Shown here piece after piece: positions 1 to 10,953 of a DNA stretch of 64,000 nt. Position 1 is the stretch's first letter. Each line of letters begins with the position of its first letter. Made by a program: the position numbers and the translations under genes. The notes below the pieces were generated by a model. It was not told where the DNA came from and ran no database searches. It saw only the letters and a program-made list of their open reading frames with translations. The stretch comes from Rhizobium sp. CFBP 8762 (GTDB lineage Bacteria; Pseudomonadota; Alphaproteobacteria; Rhizobiales; Rhizobiaceae): contig NZ_JACYUD010000003.1 of NCBI RefSeq assembly GCF_014841565.1, forward strand, positions 248,001-312,000. The letters are read 5' to 3'.

Positions 1-2
1 TG

Positions 3-641
3 ATTCCCGATATCGACTGGATTGCCAAATCGCTTGAGGGCTTGCAGCCTGTGCGGGCCGGACGGTTCATCGTCCATGGCGCACATGATCGAGACAAAGT
101 ACGGCTCAACGATATCGACATTGAGATTGAAGCAGGACAAGCCTTTGGGACCGGCCACCACGGCACCACCGCAGGCTGCCTGGAGATGATTGAAACTGTT
201 CTTCGCCAACGCAAGATCACCAATGCACTGGATCTTGGCACCGGCAGTGGTGTGCTGGCTATAGCCGTGCGCAAGAGCAGGCCAGTACCTGTTCTGGCAA
301 CGGATATCGACCCCGTCGCTACCCGTGTTGCGGCAGAAAATATACGGCGCAACGGGATCGTTTCCGGCCTGACGGTTAAGACCGCAACGGGATTTCAGTC
401 CACCGTATTTGCACAGCATGGTCCTTTCGACCTGATCATAGCAAATATCCTGGCCCGTCCGCTCATCAAGATGGCACCACAACTCGCCACCCATCTTGCA
501 CCCGGTGGATCAGTGATCCTGTCGGGTATTCTGGCAGAGCAACGCTGGAAAGTGATTGCCGCCTATACCGGACAACACCTGCGCCATATCCAGACGATCT
601 GGCGCAATGGATGGGTCACCATCCATTTTGATAGAGTATAA
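3..641 (+). CDS. prmA: Ribosomal protein L11 methyltransferase, 5'-truncated by the window edge
   Basis: PrmA methylates ribosomal protein L11 in the cytoplasm using S-adenosylmethionine. The open frame runs in from the window start (it reads [13 protein letters not shown] before VRAGRF), so the first part of the gene lies outside and no start codon is assigned. 212 residues are visible. The class I methyltransferase core shows the SAM loop [12 protein letters not shown], the acidic end of strand 2 (LATDIDP) and the motif [10 protein letters not shown], which matches the PrmA N-(I/L)-x-x-P type motif. [13 protein letters not shown] just before the SAM loop is the PrmA-specific segment. A strong hairpin with a T-run follows the stop by 14 bases. 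Identification is secure. Confidence 0.95.
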   Translation: MPDIDWIAKSLEGLQPVRAGRFIVHGAHDRDKVRLNDIDIEIEAGQAFGTGHHGTTAGCLEMIETVLRQRKITNALDLGTGSGVLAIAVRKSRPVPVLATDIDPVATRVAAENIRRNGIVSGLTVKTATGFQSTVFAQHGPFDLIIANILARPLIKMAPQLATHLAPGGSVILSGILAEQRWKVIAAYTGQHLRHIQTIWRNGWVTIHFDRV

Positions 642-654
642 ACCGTCGGCCAAT

Positions 655-691
655 AAAAAGCCGCCCTCCCTTTCAGGAGCGCGGCTTTTTT
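655..691. terminator. Rho-independent terminator after prmA, probably bidirectional
   Basis: AAAAAGCCGC and GCGGCTTTTTT form the stem and are flanked by A and T runs, so the hairpin can stop prmA transcription on the plus strand. On the minus strand it can serve as a second stop for the sRNA at 693-857. Confidence 0.8.
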
Positions 692-692
692 A

Positions 693-857
693 AACTTCGG
701 CGGTGCCAGAGGCACCGCCAGATGTTCGCGAGCCGAGGAGGAGGATGCTCAAGCGAACGCTGCAAACTCTGAAGATCAACCACCCTTAGGGAGGAGGAGA
801 TCGGGCAGTTGACCAAAACCCCAGAGCTTGAAGTCATCGGCATATCGTCTGCCGTTG
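693..857 (-). ncRNA. Candidate cuckoo-type trans-acting sRNA with two anti-Shine-Dalgarno loops
   Basis: Read on the minus strand, this gap folds into two consecutive hairpins, each presenting a CCUCCUCC-type loop. The first pairs GGUCAACUGCCC with GGGUGGUUGAUC and exposes CUCCUCCUCCC (plus strand about 776-813). The second pairs GUUCGC..GAGC with GCUCGCGAAC and exposes CCUCCUCCUC (about 724-757). A perfect 9-bp hairpin follows (arms GGCGGTGCC/GGCACCGCC, 699-719), and then the terminator at 655-691. Paired anti-SD loops are the hallmark of the alphaproteobacterial cuckoo/CcsR-like sRNAs. Those are known or thought to act on ribosome binding sites. The 5' end is inferred from the promoter at 865-892, and the 3' end could extend to about 655. 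No protein-coding explanation fits better. Confidence 0.75.
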
Positions 858-864
858 TTGAGAG

Positions 865-892
865 TATTTATAACCGATTTAAAATCTGACAA
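865..892 (-). promoter_or_regulatory. Putative promoter of the anti-SD sRNA
   Basis: On the minus strand TTGTCA (887-892) lies 16 bases before TAAATA (865-870). This would place the transcript start near 857, just ahead of the first anti-SD hairpin. A heat-shock sigma factor could also be used, as for related sRNAs in Rhodobacter. That point is inference. Confidence 0.45.
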
Positions 893-916
893 AAGCGAAT
901 TTCACGAATATGTGCC

Positions 917-931
917 ATGCACGCCGTGCAT
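917..931. promoter_or_regulatory. Short inverted repeat upstream of the aminopeptidase gene
   Basis: ATGCAC-GCC-GTGCAT is a 6-bp inverted repeat about 120 bases ahead of the Xaa-Pro aminopeptidase start. It could be an operator. The remaining bases from 932 to 1048 show nothing else that I recognise. Confidence 0.25.
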
Positions 932-1048
932 AGTTTATAACGATTCCAAAGTGCGACAATTTGCCCCTCTGCCGTATTCGGGATAAGGAACATCATACTG
1001 GATACGCATCTGCGCCAGATGACCTCTGATTTCTGCAAAGGCACTTTC

Positions 1049-2872
1049 ATGTTTCAAACCTACAATGTTGCTTCCAGCCCGCAGTATGGCCGTGAGCGTG
1101 TTGCGCAGCTTCGCGTCGCGATGGACGCGTTGGACATCGACGGCTTTCTGGTGCCGCGGGCTGACGAGTTTCAGGGTGAATATGTGCCTGCAAATGCCGA
1201 ACGCCTTGCGTGGCTGACTGGCTTTACCGGGTCTGCGGGCGTGGCCCTGGTTCTTGACGATCAAGCCATCATTTTTGTGGATGGTCGTTACACCACGCAG
1301 TTGGCCGAGCAGGTGGATGGTGGTGTGTTCACTCCCGGCGACTTGGTCGGCGCACCGCCTCACCTCTATCTGGAATCATACAAGCATCGGGCGCTGAAAC
1401 TCGGCATCGATCCATGGCTGCACACGATTGGAGAGGTGCGACGTCTGGAAAAGGCGTTGGAGGCCAATGGCGGACAGCTTGTATTGCTGGACCACAACCC
1501 GGTTGATCGGCTCTGGAAAGATCGCCCCGCTGAACCTCTAGGCCGGGTTGCTATACAGCCGCTGGAACAGGCCGGTACGCTGGCCAAGGACAAGATCGCG
1601 ACGATTGCCGAGGGGCTTGCGAAATGGAAAGCCGATGCGGTGCTTTTGGCCGATCCGTCTTCCGTCGCCTGGAGCTTCAACATCCGCGGAAATGATGTAC
1701 CGCACACCCCGCACCCGTTGGCACGTGCTCTGATTTTTGCCGATCGAAGCGGCCAGTTGTTTCTGGATGCAGGCAAGACGGGCATTGAACAAAAAGCATA
1801 TCTGACGCAGCTTGCCGAGCTTCAACCGCCCGAACACATTCTCGATGTGGTGCGCAGGCTTGGCTCCGAAAACAAGACAATGATCGTCGATCCCGACATC
1901 GTGCCCTACGCCTTAGTCCGTGCCATGACCGAAGCCGGGGGAACCGTGGTCGAAACTGCCGATCCGGCCAGACTGCCGCGGGCGATCAAAAACTCTACTG
2001 AGATTGAGGGTTCCAGACAGGCGCATCTGCAGGATGGTGCCGCCATGGTGGAGTTTCTGGCCTGGCTGGATAGCAGCTCGGATGTAACCGAAATTGGCGC
2101 TGCCCAAAAGCTGGAAGCGTGTCGTGCCGCAGTTGGCGCGCGCATGCAAAATCCGCTGAAGGATATCTCCTTCGATACGATCTCGGGTGCCGGGTCCAAT
2201 GCCGCCATCATTCATTATCGGGTATCAACGGCCACTGATCGGACACTGGAGCCCGGAACGCTTTTTCTGGTCGATTCAGGCGCACAATATATCAACGGAA
2301 CAACCGATATCACCCGCACCGTCGCCATCGGCACCGTACCGGAGGATCAGAAGCGCTTTTTTACATTGGTCCTGAAAGGTATGATCGCTATCAGTACCGC
2401 GCGCTTTCCGGCGGGAACGCGTGGCGTTGACCTTGATCCGCTGGCTCGCATTGCCCTGTGGAAGGCCGGGGCGGATTATGGCCACGGCACCGGGCACGGG
2501 GTCGGCTCCTACCTTTCCGTACATGAGGGGCCGCAGCGCATCTCACGCCAGTCCATGCAGGAGATTTTGCCGGGAATGATCCTTTCCAACGAACCCGGTT
2601 ATTACCGGCCGGGAAGCTTTGGCATTCGGATTGAAAACCTGTTGCACGTGACCGAGGAGGCGATGATCGCGAACGGCGACCGGCCGATGCGTGGATTTGA
2701 AACGCTGACCTGGTGCCCGATCGACCGGCGCGCAATCCTGCCGGAGCTGCTTGACGACGAAGAACGCCAGTGGCTGAATGCCTATCACGCACACACGTTC
2801 GACAACATCGCACCTCTGCTGGCCGATGATTCTACCCGGGAGTGGTTACGTCAGGCAACGGCCTCGATCTAA
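1049..2872 (+). CDS. pepP: Xaa-Pro aminopeptidase (M24B family, three-domain type)
   Basis: This cytosolic metallopeptidase removes an N-terminal residue that precedes proline. It has 607 residues, the length of the eukaryote-like three-domain form: two creatinase-type N-terminal domains and a C-terminal 'pita-bread' catalytic domain. Visible metal-site segments are FLVDSGAQY with TTDITRT (two Asp), GHGTGHGVG (His), NEPGYY (Glu) and IRIENL (Glu). An ATG lies upstream at 1019, but the ATG at 1049 is preceded by AAAGG at 8 bases and opens with the family-like MFQTY, so I use it. The stop codon overlaps the convergent azlD stop (shared CTAA). The symbol is by family, because E. coli PepP is shorter. 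Confidence 0.9.
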   Translation: MFQTYNVASSPQYGRERVAQLRVAMDALDIDGFLVPRADEFQGEYVPANAERLAWLTGFTGSAGVALVLDDQAIIFVDGRYTTQLAEQVDGGVFTPGDLVGAPPHLYLESYKHRALKLGIDPWLHTIGEVRRLEKALEANGGQLVLLDHNPVDRLWKDRPAEPLGRVAIQPLEQAGTLAKDKIATIAEGLAKWKADAVLLADPSSVAWSFNIRGNDVPHTPHPLARALIFADRSGQLFLDAGKTGIEQKAYLTQLAELQPPEHILDVVRRLGSENKTMIVDPDIVPYALVRAMTEAGGTVVETADPARLPRAIKNSTEIEGSRQAHLQDGAAMVEFLAWLDSSSDVTEIGAAQKLEACRAAVGARMQNPLKDISFDTISGAGSNAAIIHYRVSTATDRTLEPGTLFLVDSGAQYINGTTDITRTVAIGTVPEDQKRFFTLVLKGMIAISTARFPAGTRGVDLDPLARIALWKAGADYGHGTGHGVGSYLSVHEGPQRISRQSMQEILPGMILSNEPGYYRPGSFGIRIENLLHVTEEAMIANGDRPMRGFETLTWCPIDRRAILPELLDDEERQWLNAYHAHTFDNIAPLLADDSTREWLRQATASI

Positions 2873-3174
2873 ACCCCGAAGTACCGCAGGCCCATAACCC
2901 CTGCCCACGCGATCAAGAGAAGCCAGAGCGTGGGCAGACGAAAGCCGATGGCCAAAGCCACCAGCAATGCAATAGTGACATCAACGCCGGCATAGATGAA
3001 GTGCGGTGCCACAAGCGCTGACAAAACGGCAGCCGGAACGGCGCTGAGCGCTGCCTCCAACCGTGGCGGAATGTGGGACAGGCGTGTGATCAGCACATAA
3101 CCTGCAATGCGGGTGATATAGGTTGCAACGGCAGCAGCAAGGATGGTGTAAATCAGGACGCTATGATCCGTCAT
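2869..3174 (-). CDS. azlD: AzlD-family branched-chain amino acid exporter subunit
   Basis: AzlD is the small membrane partner of AzlC. The pair exports branched-chain amino acids or analogues such as azaleucine. The 101 residues are almost entirely hydrophobic, with three or four membrane segments (IYTILAAAVATYI, AALSAVPAAVLSALVA, TIALLVALAIGF, LWLLLIAWAGVMGL) and the family segment TYITRIAGYVL. The ATG at 3174 overlaps the azlC stop by 4 bases (ATGA), which indicates translational coupling and fixes the start. The frame continues open upstream, but that part is azlC in another frame. Confidence 0.88.
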   Translation of the reverse strand: MTDHSVLIYTILAAAVATYITRIAGYVLITRLSHIPPRLEAALSAVPAAVLSALVAPHFIYAGVDVTIALLVALAIGFRLPTLWLLLIAWAGVMGLRYFGV

Positions 3175-3878
3175 GGCTTTGCCCCCTCGCCTTCCAAAGT
3201 GTCGGACGTTACCGGCATACACGCTGCCAGAACCAGTCCCGCCAGAGCGCCGATACTGATATGCCAAGGCGAGCCCACAAAATGCATGGCGACGATAGAC
3301 ACCAGCGAGCTGGCTACAACAACTGGCAGCCAATGGCTGCGCTGGCGAAAGCCCAATACCAGTCCCATGAAATAGGCGGGCAAAAGGATGTCCAAACCCA
3401 GTGCATGCGGATCGCCAATCATCTTGCCGAAGAACGCCCCGAGCGCACTGACCGCAACCCACGGCACATAAACGCTCAGTCCTAGCCCGAGATACCAGGA
3501 AAAGCTGACCGGAAGCCCCTTTTCGTGTCGCTTTTCGGTTTCCGCATATTGCGGATCGACAAGTAGGAAAAATGCGAAGGCTTTCTGGACGCCGGAAAAA
3601 TGCTTGATGTACGGAGCCATGGACGCCGAATACAGAATATGCCGGAAGTTAACGGCGAAGATCGACAGCACCACCAGCCAAGGCTGAATGTTCTTGCCGA
3701 ACAGGTCCAGTCCCACCAACTGGCTGGCACCCGCATAGACAGACGCGCTCATCAGAACCGCATCGCTGACCGAGAATCCGTTATCCACGGCAAGTGCGCC
3801 GAACAATGCACCGAATGGCGCAGAGCCAACGACGACCGGCACGCTGCTGCGCATGCCCTGCAAAAAATCTGTGTTCAT
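3171..3878 (-). CDS. azlC: AzlC-family branched-chain amino acid exporter
   Basis: AzlC is the larger inner-membrane subunit of the AzlCD exporter. The 235 residues carry the family N-terminal segment VVVGSAPFGALFGALAVDNGFS, which I read as a re-entrant or first membrane helix, followed by SASVYAGASQLVGLDLF and NFRHILYSASMAPYI, all characteristic of the family. Length is typical. It is the first gene of a two-gene operon with azlD and is transcribed away from the pan genes. No local regulator (for example an Lrp or AraC type) is adjacent, so substrate and control are inferred from the family only. Confidence 0.9.
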   Translation of the reverse strand: MNTDFLQGMRSSVPVVVGSAPFGALFGALAVDNGFSVSDAVLMSASVYAGASQLVGLDLFGKNIQPWLVVLSIFAVNFRHILYSASMAPYIKHFSGVQKAFAFFLLVDPQYAETEKRHEKGLPVSFSWYLGLGLSVYVPWVAVSALGAFFGKMIGDPHALGLDILLPAYFMGLVLGFRQRSHWLPVVVASSLVSIVAMHFVGSPWHISIGALAGLVLAACMPVTSDTLEGEGAKP

Positions 3879-3910
3879 GACGAAGGGCCTGATTGAAGTG
3901 ACTGAGCGAC

Positions 3911-4011
3911 TAAAGCATTTCCAGTGAAAACGGAGTCGTTTTGACGTCTGGACAATGCGACAAATAAAGGAGCTAGAACATTTCCAGTGAACCCGTGTTC
4001 ACCGGAAATGC
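3911..4011. repeat. Dispersed palindromic intergenic repeat, copy A (with a second hairpin)
   Basis: GCATTTCCAG pairs with CTGGACAATGC (one bulge), enclosing AAAACG/CGTTTT. It is followed by a second hairpin at 3979-4010 (CATTTCC..GTGAAC with GTTCAC..GGAAATG). Related copies lie at 34783, 48871 and 62190. The remainder of the gap to panB (4012-4085) shows nothing that I recognise. Confidence 0.75.
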
Positions 4012-4085
4012 TGGAGGTAGCGGAGTGCCGCCCCATCTGCAAATCAGAAAGATTGACGCTGACGCAGCATTCTATTTAACCTTGC

Positions 4086-4904
4086 CTATTTAATTCTGAA
4101 TGTATGCTCATCGCCGGGAAACGTGCGTGCCTTGACTTCAGCCGCATACTCTTCTGCAGCCTTGCCAATCAACGGCGCCAACTCCGCAAAATGCTTGACG
4201 AATCTTGGTTTGAAGTCGGTGAAAATACCAAGCATATCGTCGGACACGAGTATCTGGCCATCACAGGCGGGAGACGCGCCGATGCCAATGGTGGGTGCGC
4301 GCAGCTTGGACGTAATTTCCCGAGCAACCGGCTCCACGGTTCCCTCAACGACAATCGCAAACGCCCCTGCATCGTCTATCGCCTTGGCATCGCGACGAAT
4401 CTTCGCCACCTCACGGTCTGTCCGCCCCAGCGAGCGATACCCACCTGTGGTGTTGATCAGCTGCGGCATCAAGCCCACATGGCCCAGAACCGGAATGCCG
4501 CGTTGTGTGAGGAAATCGACCGTTTCGGCCATTTCCGCCCCGCCCTCCAGTTTGACCGCGCTACAGCCGGTCTCTTTCAGGATGCGGGCCGCGTTGCGGA
4601 ACGCCAGTTCCTTTGATTCCTGATAGGAGCCGAACGGCAGGTCCACCACAACACAGGCATTCTGCGCACCGCGCATGACCGCCTGTCCATGGGCGATCAT
4701 CATATCCATGGTCACGCCAACGGTGGAATCCAGCCCATAGAGCACCATTCCCAAGGAATCGCCGACCAGCAGAAAATCGACATGGGGATCGAGAAGCTTG
4801 GCAATCGGAGTCGTGTACGCGGTTAGGCTGACAATCGGACGCTGACCCTTCAGCGCTTCGATATTGGCTGGGCTCAACCGGCGCTTGGAACTCTGGACAC
4901 TCAT
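4086..4904 (-). CDS. panB: 3-methyl-2-oxobutanoate hydroxymethyltransferase
   Basis: PanB adds a hydroxymethyl group from methylene-tetrahydrofolate to 2-oxoisovalerate, giving ketopantoate, the first committed step of pantothenate synthesis. The 272 residues form the expected TIM barrel. Family segments are [28 protein letters not shown] (metal-binding Asp), [18 protein letters not shown] and the catalytic-region [35 protein letters not shown] is a strongly conserved C-terminal region. It lies 26 bases after panC in the same operon, reversed relative to the common panB-panC order. Confidence 0.97.
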   Translation of the reverse strand: MSVQSSKRRLSPANIEALKGQRPIVSLTAYTTPIAKLLDPHVDFLLVGDSLGMVLYGLDSTVGVTMDMMIAHGQAVMRGAQNACVVVDLPFGSYQESKELAFRNAARILKETGCSAVKLEGGAEMAETVDFLTQRGIPVLGHVGLMPQLINTTGGYRSLGRTDREVAKIRRDAKAIDDAGAFAIVVEGTVEPVAREITSKLRAPTIGIGASPACDGQILVSDDMLGIFTDFKPRFVKHFAELAPLIGKAAEEYAAEVKARTFPGDEHTFRIK

Positions 4905-4930
4905 GGCACTACCCTTCGATTCAGTCGGCG

Positions 4931-5779
4931 TTATGCGCGCAAAATTCGATTATCCAGCAGTCTCGTGCTCCCGAAGGCAACAAAAAGCAACAGCAGGACC
5001 GGTTTTTCGCCGATCTCATCCATCGGCGTCAACGTTTGCGGGTCTCTTATGGCCACAACCTGTGGCTCTGCCAGCCCTTCTGTCCTGATGAAATCCGCGA
5101 TTGCCTGTTCCAGCTTTTTACGATCTGCCAAGCCTTGCGACAAAAGTCTCTGCGCTTCGTCCAGTGCTTTGGGTACGATAACAGCCGCTTGGCGTTGCTC
5201 AGGCGAAAGGTAGACATTGCGGGACGACATGGCCAAACCATCCTCTTCGCGCACGGTCGGCACGCCCACCACCGTCACCGGCTGGGCAAGGTCCTCCACC
5301 ATCCGGCGAACGATTTGCAGTTGCTGAAAATCCTTCTCGCCAAAATAGGCCCGGTTGGGCTGCACGATATTGAACAATTTGGTAACAACAGTGCAAACAC
5401 CGGCAAAATGCCCGGGCCGCACCTCGCCCTCCAACTGTTGGCCGAGGGTCGGCACATCGACAACGGCTTCCATGGGGCGCGGATACATATCCACGACACC
5501 GGGAGCAAACAGGAAATCGACACCGGCTTCGACCAGCATGGCCTCGTCGCGCACGAGATCACGCGGATATTTCGTCAGGTCTTCATGTGCACCAAACTGA
5601 AGCGGATTGACGAAGATGCTGGCAACGACAATATCGTTTTCCGCGCGAGCGCGGCTTGCAAGCTGCATATGCCCGGCGTGCAAATAGCCCATAGTTGGCA
5701 CCAGTCCGATGGATTTGCCTGCACGTCTTGCTGCATCAAGCGCGGAACGCATGTCAGCGATGGTCGTAATCGTCTGCAA
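4931..5779 (-). CDS. panC: Pantothenate synthetase
   Basis: PanC joins pantoate and beta-alanine using ATP, forming pantothenate via a pantoyl-adenylate. The nucleotide-binding signatures [11 protein letters not shown] and [18 protein letters not shown] are present, as are GEKDFQQL and the KMSKS-like [11 protein letters not shown] chose the TTG at 5779, which gives [12 protein letters not shown] as in other PanC proteins and 282 residues. An earlier TTG at 5809 would add ten unconserved residues, and neither start has a strong ribosome binding site. It is the first gene of a panC-panB operon with ligA upstream. Confidence 0.94.
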   Translation of the reverse strand: MQTITTIADMRSALDAARRAGKSIGLVPTMGYLHAGHMQLASRARAENDIVVASIFVNPLQFGAHEDLTKYPRDLVRDEAMLVEAGVDFLFAPGVVDMYPRPMEAVVDVPTLGQQLEGEVRPGHFAGVCTVVTKLFNIVQPNRAYFGEKDFQQLQIVRRMVEDLAQPVTVVGVPTVREEDGLAMSSRNVYLSPEQRQAAVIVPKALDEAQRLLSQGLADRKKLEQAIADFIRTEGLAEPQVVAIRDPQTLTPMDEIGEKPVLLLLFVAFGSTRLLDNRILRA

Positions 5780-5850
5780 TCTTAAAGCCCCCGACAAGAA
5801 TAGGGGCAACTGCTATCGCGCTTAAGCACAAATTACAATCTATGTGGATA

Positions 5851-8019
<2,169 letters not shown>

Positions 8020-8104
8020 TCAGACCGCCAAGGCTACGCAGATATGGTGAAAAATTTGCAAACTCACACCACTGCGCAATGGCCGAAGAAAATGCGGCTG
8101 CGCT

Positions 8105-9778
8105 TTAGCTGTTATCTGCCAACAGGCTGGCCGCCGCAGCCCGCGCTTCCGCCGTCACGGACGCTCCAGCCAGCATACGGGCAATCTCTTCCTGACGGGC
8201 AGCATCGTCCATGCGGGCGACACGCGTCGCGATCATATCGGAGCCATCGCCTACCGGGCCCTTTGATATCAGCAAATGCGTCGCGGCTCGTGCCGCAACC
8301 TGCGGTGCATGGGTGACGGAGAGAACCTGAACCTGTTTGGACAAACGCTTTAAACGTTGGCCAATCGCATCCGCCACTGCACCACCGACACCCGTGTCGA
8401 TTTCATCAAACACCAGCGTGGGTGCAGAACCACGATCAGCCAGCGCCACCTTTAACGCGAGCAGAAAACGAGACAATTCGCCGCCTGACGCGACTTTCAT
8501 GATTGGCCCGGGCCGTGTGCCGGGGTTTGTCTGCACGTGGAATTCTACCAGATCGATCCCATCGGCGGTCGGTTCGCTGGCGTCGGTTGTGACAGTCGCC
8601 ATAAACCGCGCCCGCTCCAGTTTCAGCGCAGGTAATTCCGCCATGACCGCATCGGACAAGCCAGAGGATGCCGCATGGCGTTTGGCGGAAAGGGCAGCAG
8701 CGGCGGCGTCGAACGCGGCGCGCTCTTGGCTTAGTCTTGCCTGCAACTGTTTCAACTTTTCTTCCCCGGCATCGAGATCCGCAAGGTCGGAAATCATGCG
8801 CACGGCAAGGGCCGGGAGCTCGGTCACCGGCACGGAGTATTTGCGGGCGGCAGCGCGGAGTGCAAACAGGCGCTCTTCAACACGCTCCAATTCTTTTGGG
8901 TCATACTCGGTCTTACGCAAAGCCGCTTCGACCTCCATCTGCGCATCCGACAGATAGTTCAGGGCGGTGTCAAGCAGATTGACTGTTTCTTCCAGCAGTC
9001 CCGGTGCCTCGTGGCTCTTGCGCTCCAATCGGCGCACCAGCGACGCAATCAGCGGAACAGGCGAGCCGTTGCCATTCAAAAAGTCACTGGCCTCGCTGAT
9101 ATCGACAGCGATGCGCTCGGATTTCTGCATACGCGAGCGGTTTTCAGCCAGTTCGTCCTCTTCGCCATCCTGTGGGGACAGGGCTTCGAGTTCGTCCACG
9201 GACGATCGGATATAATCGGCCTCTCGCGCGGCCGCTTCCACCTTTTCACGATGCTTCTTCAGTGTCCGTTCGGCCTCTTTCCAAATGCGGTAGAGCCCGG
9301 CAACATGCAGCGCTTCTTCGGACAGGCCCGCAAAGGCATCCAGCAGAATACGGTGGGCGTTGGTATCGACCAGCGCGCGGTCATCGTGCTGGCCATGAAT
9401 TTCCACCAGCATCTGCCCTGCTTGGCGCATCAGTTGCACGCTCACGGGCTGGTCGTTGATACTGGCGCGCGTGCGTCCATCAGACGATTGGATGCGACGG
9501 AAAATCAGGTCGCCATCATCATCGATTCCGTTGTCGCGAAGCAGTTTGCGCGCTGCGTGGTCGCCGCCCACATCAAATGCTGCGGTCACCTGCCCCTTAT
9601 CCAGTCCATGGCGGACCAGCGAGCCATCCCCGCGCCCGCCCAAAGCCAGAGACAGGCTATCGAGCAAAATCGATTTGCCCGCACCTGTCTCGCCTGTCAA
9701 CACGGACAGGCCAGCATCAAAGGACAGATCAAGCCGTTCGATCAGGACGATATCGCGGATCGAGAGCTGTGCCAGCAT
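8105..9778 (-). CDS. recN: DNA repair protein RecN
   Basis: RecN is an SMC-like ATPase that acts early in double-strand break repair. The N-terminal half of the head has Walker A GETGAGKS (29-36). A coiled-coil arm with many charged residues runs from about 150 to 360. The C-terminal head carries the signature region ASGGELSRFLLALK and the Walker B segment PTLVFDEIDTGVGG. The 557 residues match the family. It sits between bamD and ligA, the usual place in this group. I saw no clear alphaproteobacterial LexA box (GTTC-N7-GTTC) ahead of it. Confidence 0.96.
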   Translation of the reverse strand: MLAQLSIRDIVLIERLDLSFDAGLSVLTGETGAGKSILLDSLSLALGGRGDGSLVRHGLDKGQVTAAFDVGGDHAARKLLRDNGIDDDGDLIFRRIQSSDGRTRASINDQPVSVQLMRQAGQMLVEIHGQHDDRALVDTNAHRILLDAFAGLSEEALHVAGLYRIWKEAERTLKKHREKVEAAAREADYIRSSVDELEALSPQDGEEDELAENRSRMQKSERIAVDISEASDFLNGNGSPVPLIASLVRRLERKSHEAPGLLEETVNLLDTALNYLSDAQMEVEAALRKTEYDPKELERVEERLFALRAAARKYSVPVTELPALAVRMISDLADLDAGEEKLKQLQARLSQERAAFDAAAAALSAKRHAASSGLSDAVMAELPALKLERARFMATVTTDASEPTADGIDLVEFHVQTNPGTRPGPIMKVASGGELSRFLLALKVALADRGSAPTLVFDEIDTGVGGAVADAIGQRLKRLSKQVQVLSVTHAPQVAARAATHLLISKGPVGDGSDMIATRVARMDDAARQEEIARMLAGASVTAEARAAAASLLADNS

Positions 9779-9857
9779 TCGGGATCAATTCTCGGTTTCG
9801 GACAAGACTGGACGTATCCGCCACACCGGACAAAGCCGACGCAGCGCAGAAGGTATT

Positions 9858-10718
9858 CTATACACCAATCAGCTTGCCAGCACGCGAAATCCACGAGCCG
9901 CTGTTTTCGCGCGGCTCAAGGCCGCCGCTCTGCAACAGCTTGTAGGAGTCCGCATACCACTGGCTGTCCGGGTAATTGTGACCCAGCACAGCGGCAGCCG
10001 TCTGTGCTTCACTCACCAGACCCATGGCGTAATAGGTCTCGACTAGACGTGCGAGCGCCTCTTCCACCTGATTGGTCGTCGGGTAGGTTTCGACTACGGT
10101 ACGGAAACGTGTAATAGCAGCCAGATATTCCTTGCGCTCAAGATAATAACGACCGACTTGCATTTCCTTGCCGGCCAACTGATCCTTGGCGAAGCGAATC
10201 TTGGACTGGGCGTCCTCGACATATTCGGAATTCGGATATTTCTCGATCAGCGTCGTCATCGCTTCCAGCGTCTGCGCGGACGGCTTCTGGTCCTGGGTAA
10301 CCGCCGGGATCTGCTTGGCGTAGGAAATACCGATAATGTACTGCGCATATGCCGCATCTTCGGACTGCGGGTAGAGTGTGAGGTAACGACGCGCCGCCGT
10401 AATTGCCTCATCGTACTGACCCTGACGATAACGCACGAACGCGCTCATCACGAGGCCCTTGCGTGAATATTCGGAGAAGGGATGCTGGCGATCGATCGCA
10501 TCAAACTTGCGGCCTGCCTCGGTCAGCTTGCCTGCCTTAAGGTTGGCCAAGCCCTGATTGTACAGAACTTCCGGCGGATCGGTCTCCGCAGACAGCTTGG
10601 TGATGTCGATATCAGGATCGGTTGTGCAGGCTGTGAGGCCCCCGGCGGCAGAGGCAACAAGCGCCACCATCAGAATACGAGCCGTCTTTTGAAGTCCAAC
10701 AGAACCTGCAAATACCAT
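9858..10718 (-). CDS. bamD: Outer membrane assembly lipoprotein BamD
   Basis: BamD is the essential lipoprotein of the BAM machine, which inserts beta-barrel proteins into the outer membrane. The signal peptide ends in a lipobox (GGLTAC), and five TPR-like repeats follow (for example [19 protein letters not shown]-type, [30 protein letters not shown]). An upstream TTG at 10733 is in frame, but the ATG at 10718 gives a normal signal peptide with GGGA about ten bases before it. That start gives 286 residues. It lies downstream of lpxC and a terminator, so it probably has its own promoter in 10719-10892. Confidence 0.92.
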   Translation of the reverse strand: MVFAGSVGLQKTARILMVALVASAAGGLTACTTDPDIDITKLSAETDPPEVLYNQGLANLKAGKLTEAGRKFDAIDRQHPFSEYSRKGLVMSAFVRYRQGQYDEAITAARRYLTLYPQSEDAAYAQYIIGISYAKQIPAVTQDQKPSAQTLEAMTTLIEKYPNSEYVEDAQSKIRFAKDQLAGKEMQVGRYYLERKEYLAAITRFRTVVETYPTTNQVEEALARLVETYYAMGLVSEAQTAAAVLGHNYPDSQWYADSYKLLQSGGLEPRENSGSWISRAGKLIGV

Positions 10719-10892
10719 GAGAGACAATCCCAACTCACTTCAGCAGCAGGACAACCACCGCTTTTCAAACGCGTTTCTAGCCACAAATGCAGCCTGTCCG
10801 CAATGTCATGATGACGTATTAACGCAATTTTATGGCATTTACCCATTTTAAAACGGTATCTTGCGGCATCAATGCAGTCGCTTTTTCAACAC

Positions 10893-10927
10893 AAAAACGC
10901 TGCGAGTGACCAAGTCTCCCGCAGCGC
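10893..10927 (-). terminator. Rho-independent terminator after lpxC
   Basis: On the minus strand CGCTGCG...CGCAGCG is followed by TTTTTG, 27 bases after the lpxC stop. It separates lpxC from bamD. Confidence 0.75.
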
Positions 10928-10953
10928 TCGATTCTATGATTCTTAAAGGGCGA

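Noticed and set aside
40-60. Internal TTG of prmA as a start codon giving MQPVRAG
   Set aside because: The frame is open upstream with PrmA-like residues ([10 protein letters not shown]), so the gene is cut by the window edge and does not start here.
745-790. 14-codon plus-strand ORF with a very strong purine-rich ribosome binding site
   Set aside because: The GAGGAGGAGG tracts are explained as the complement of the anti-SD loops of the minus-strand sRNA, and the peptide has no recognisable character.
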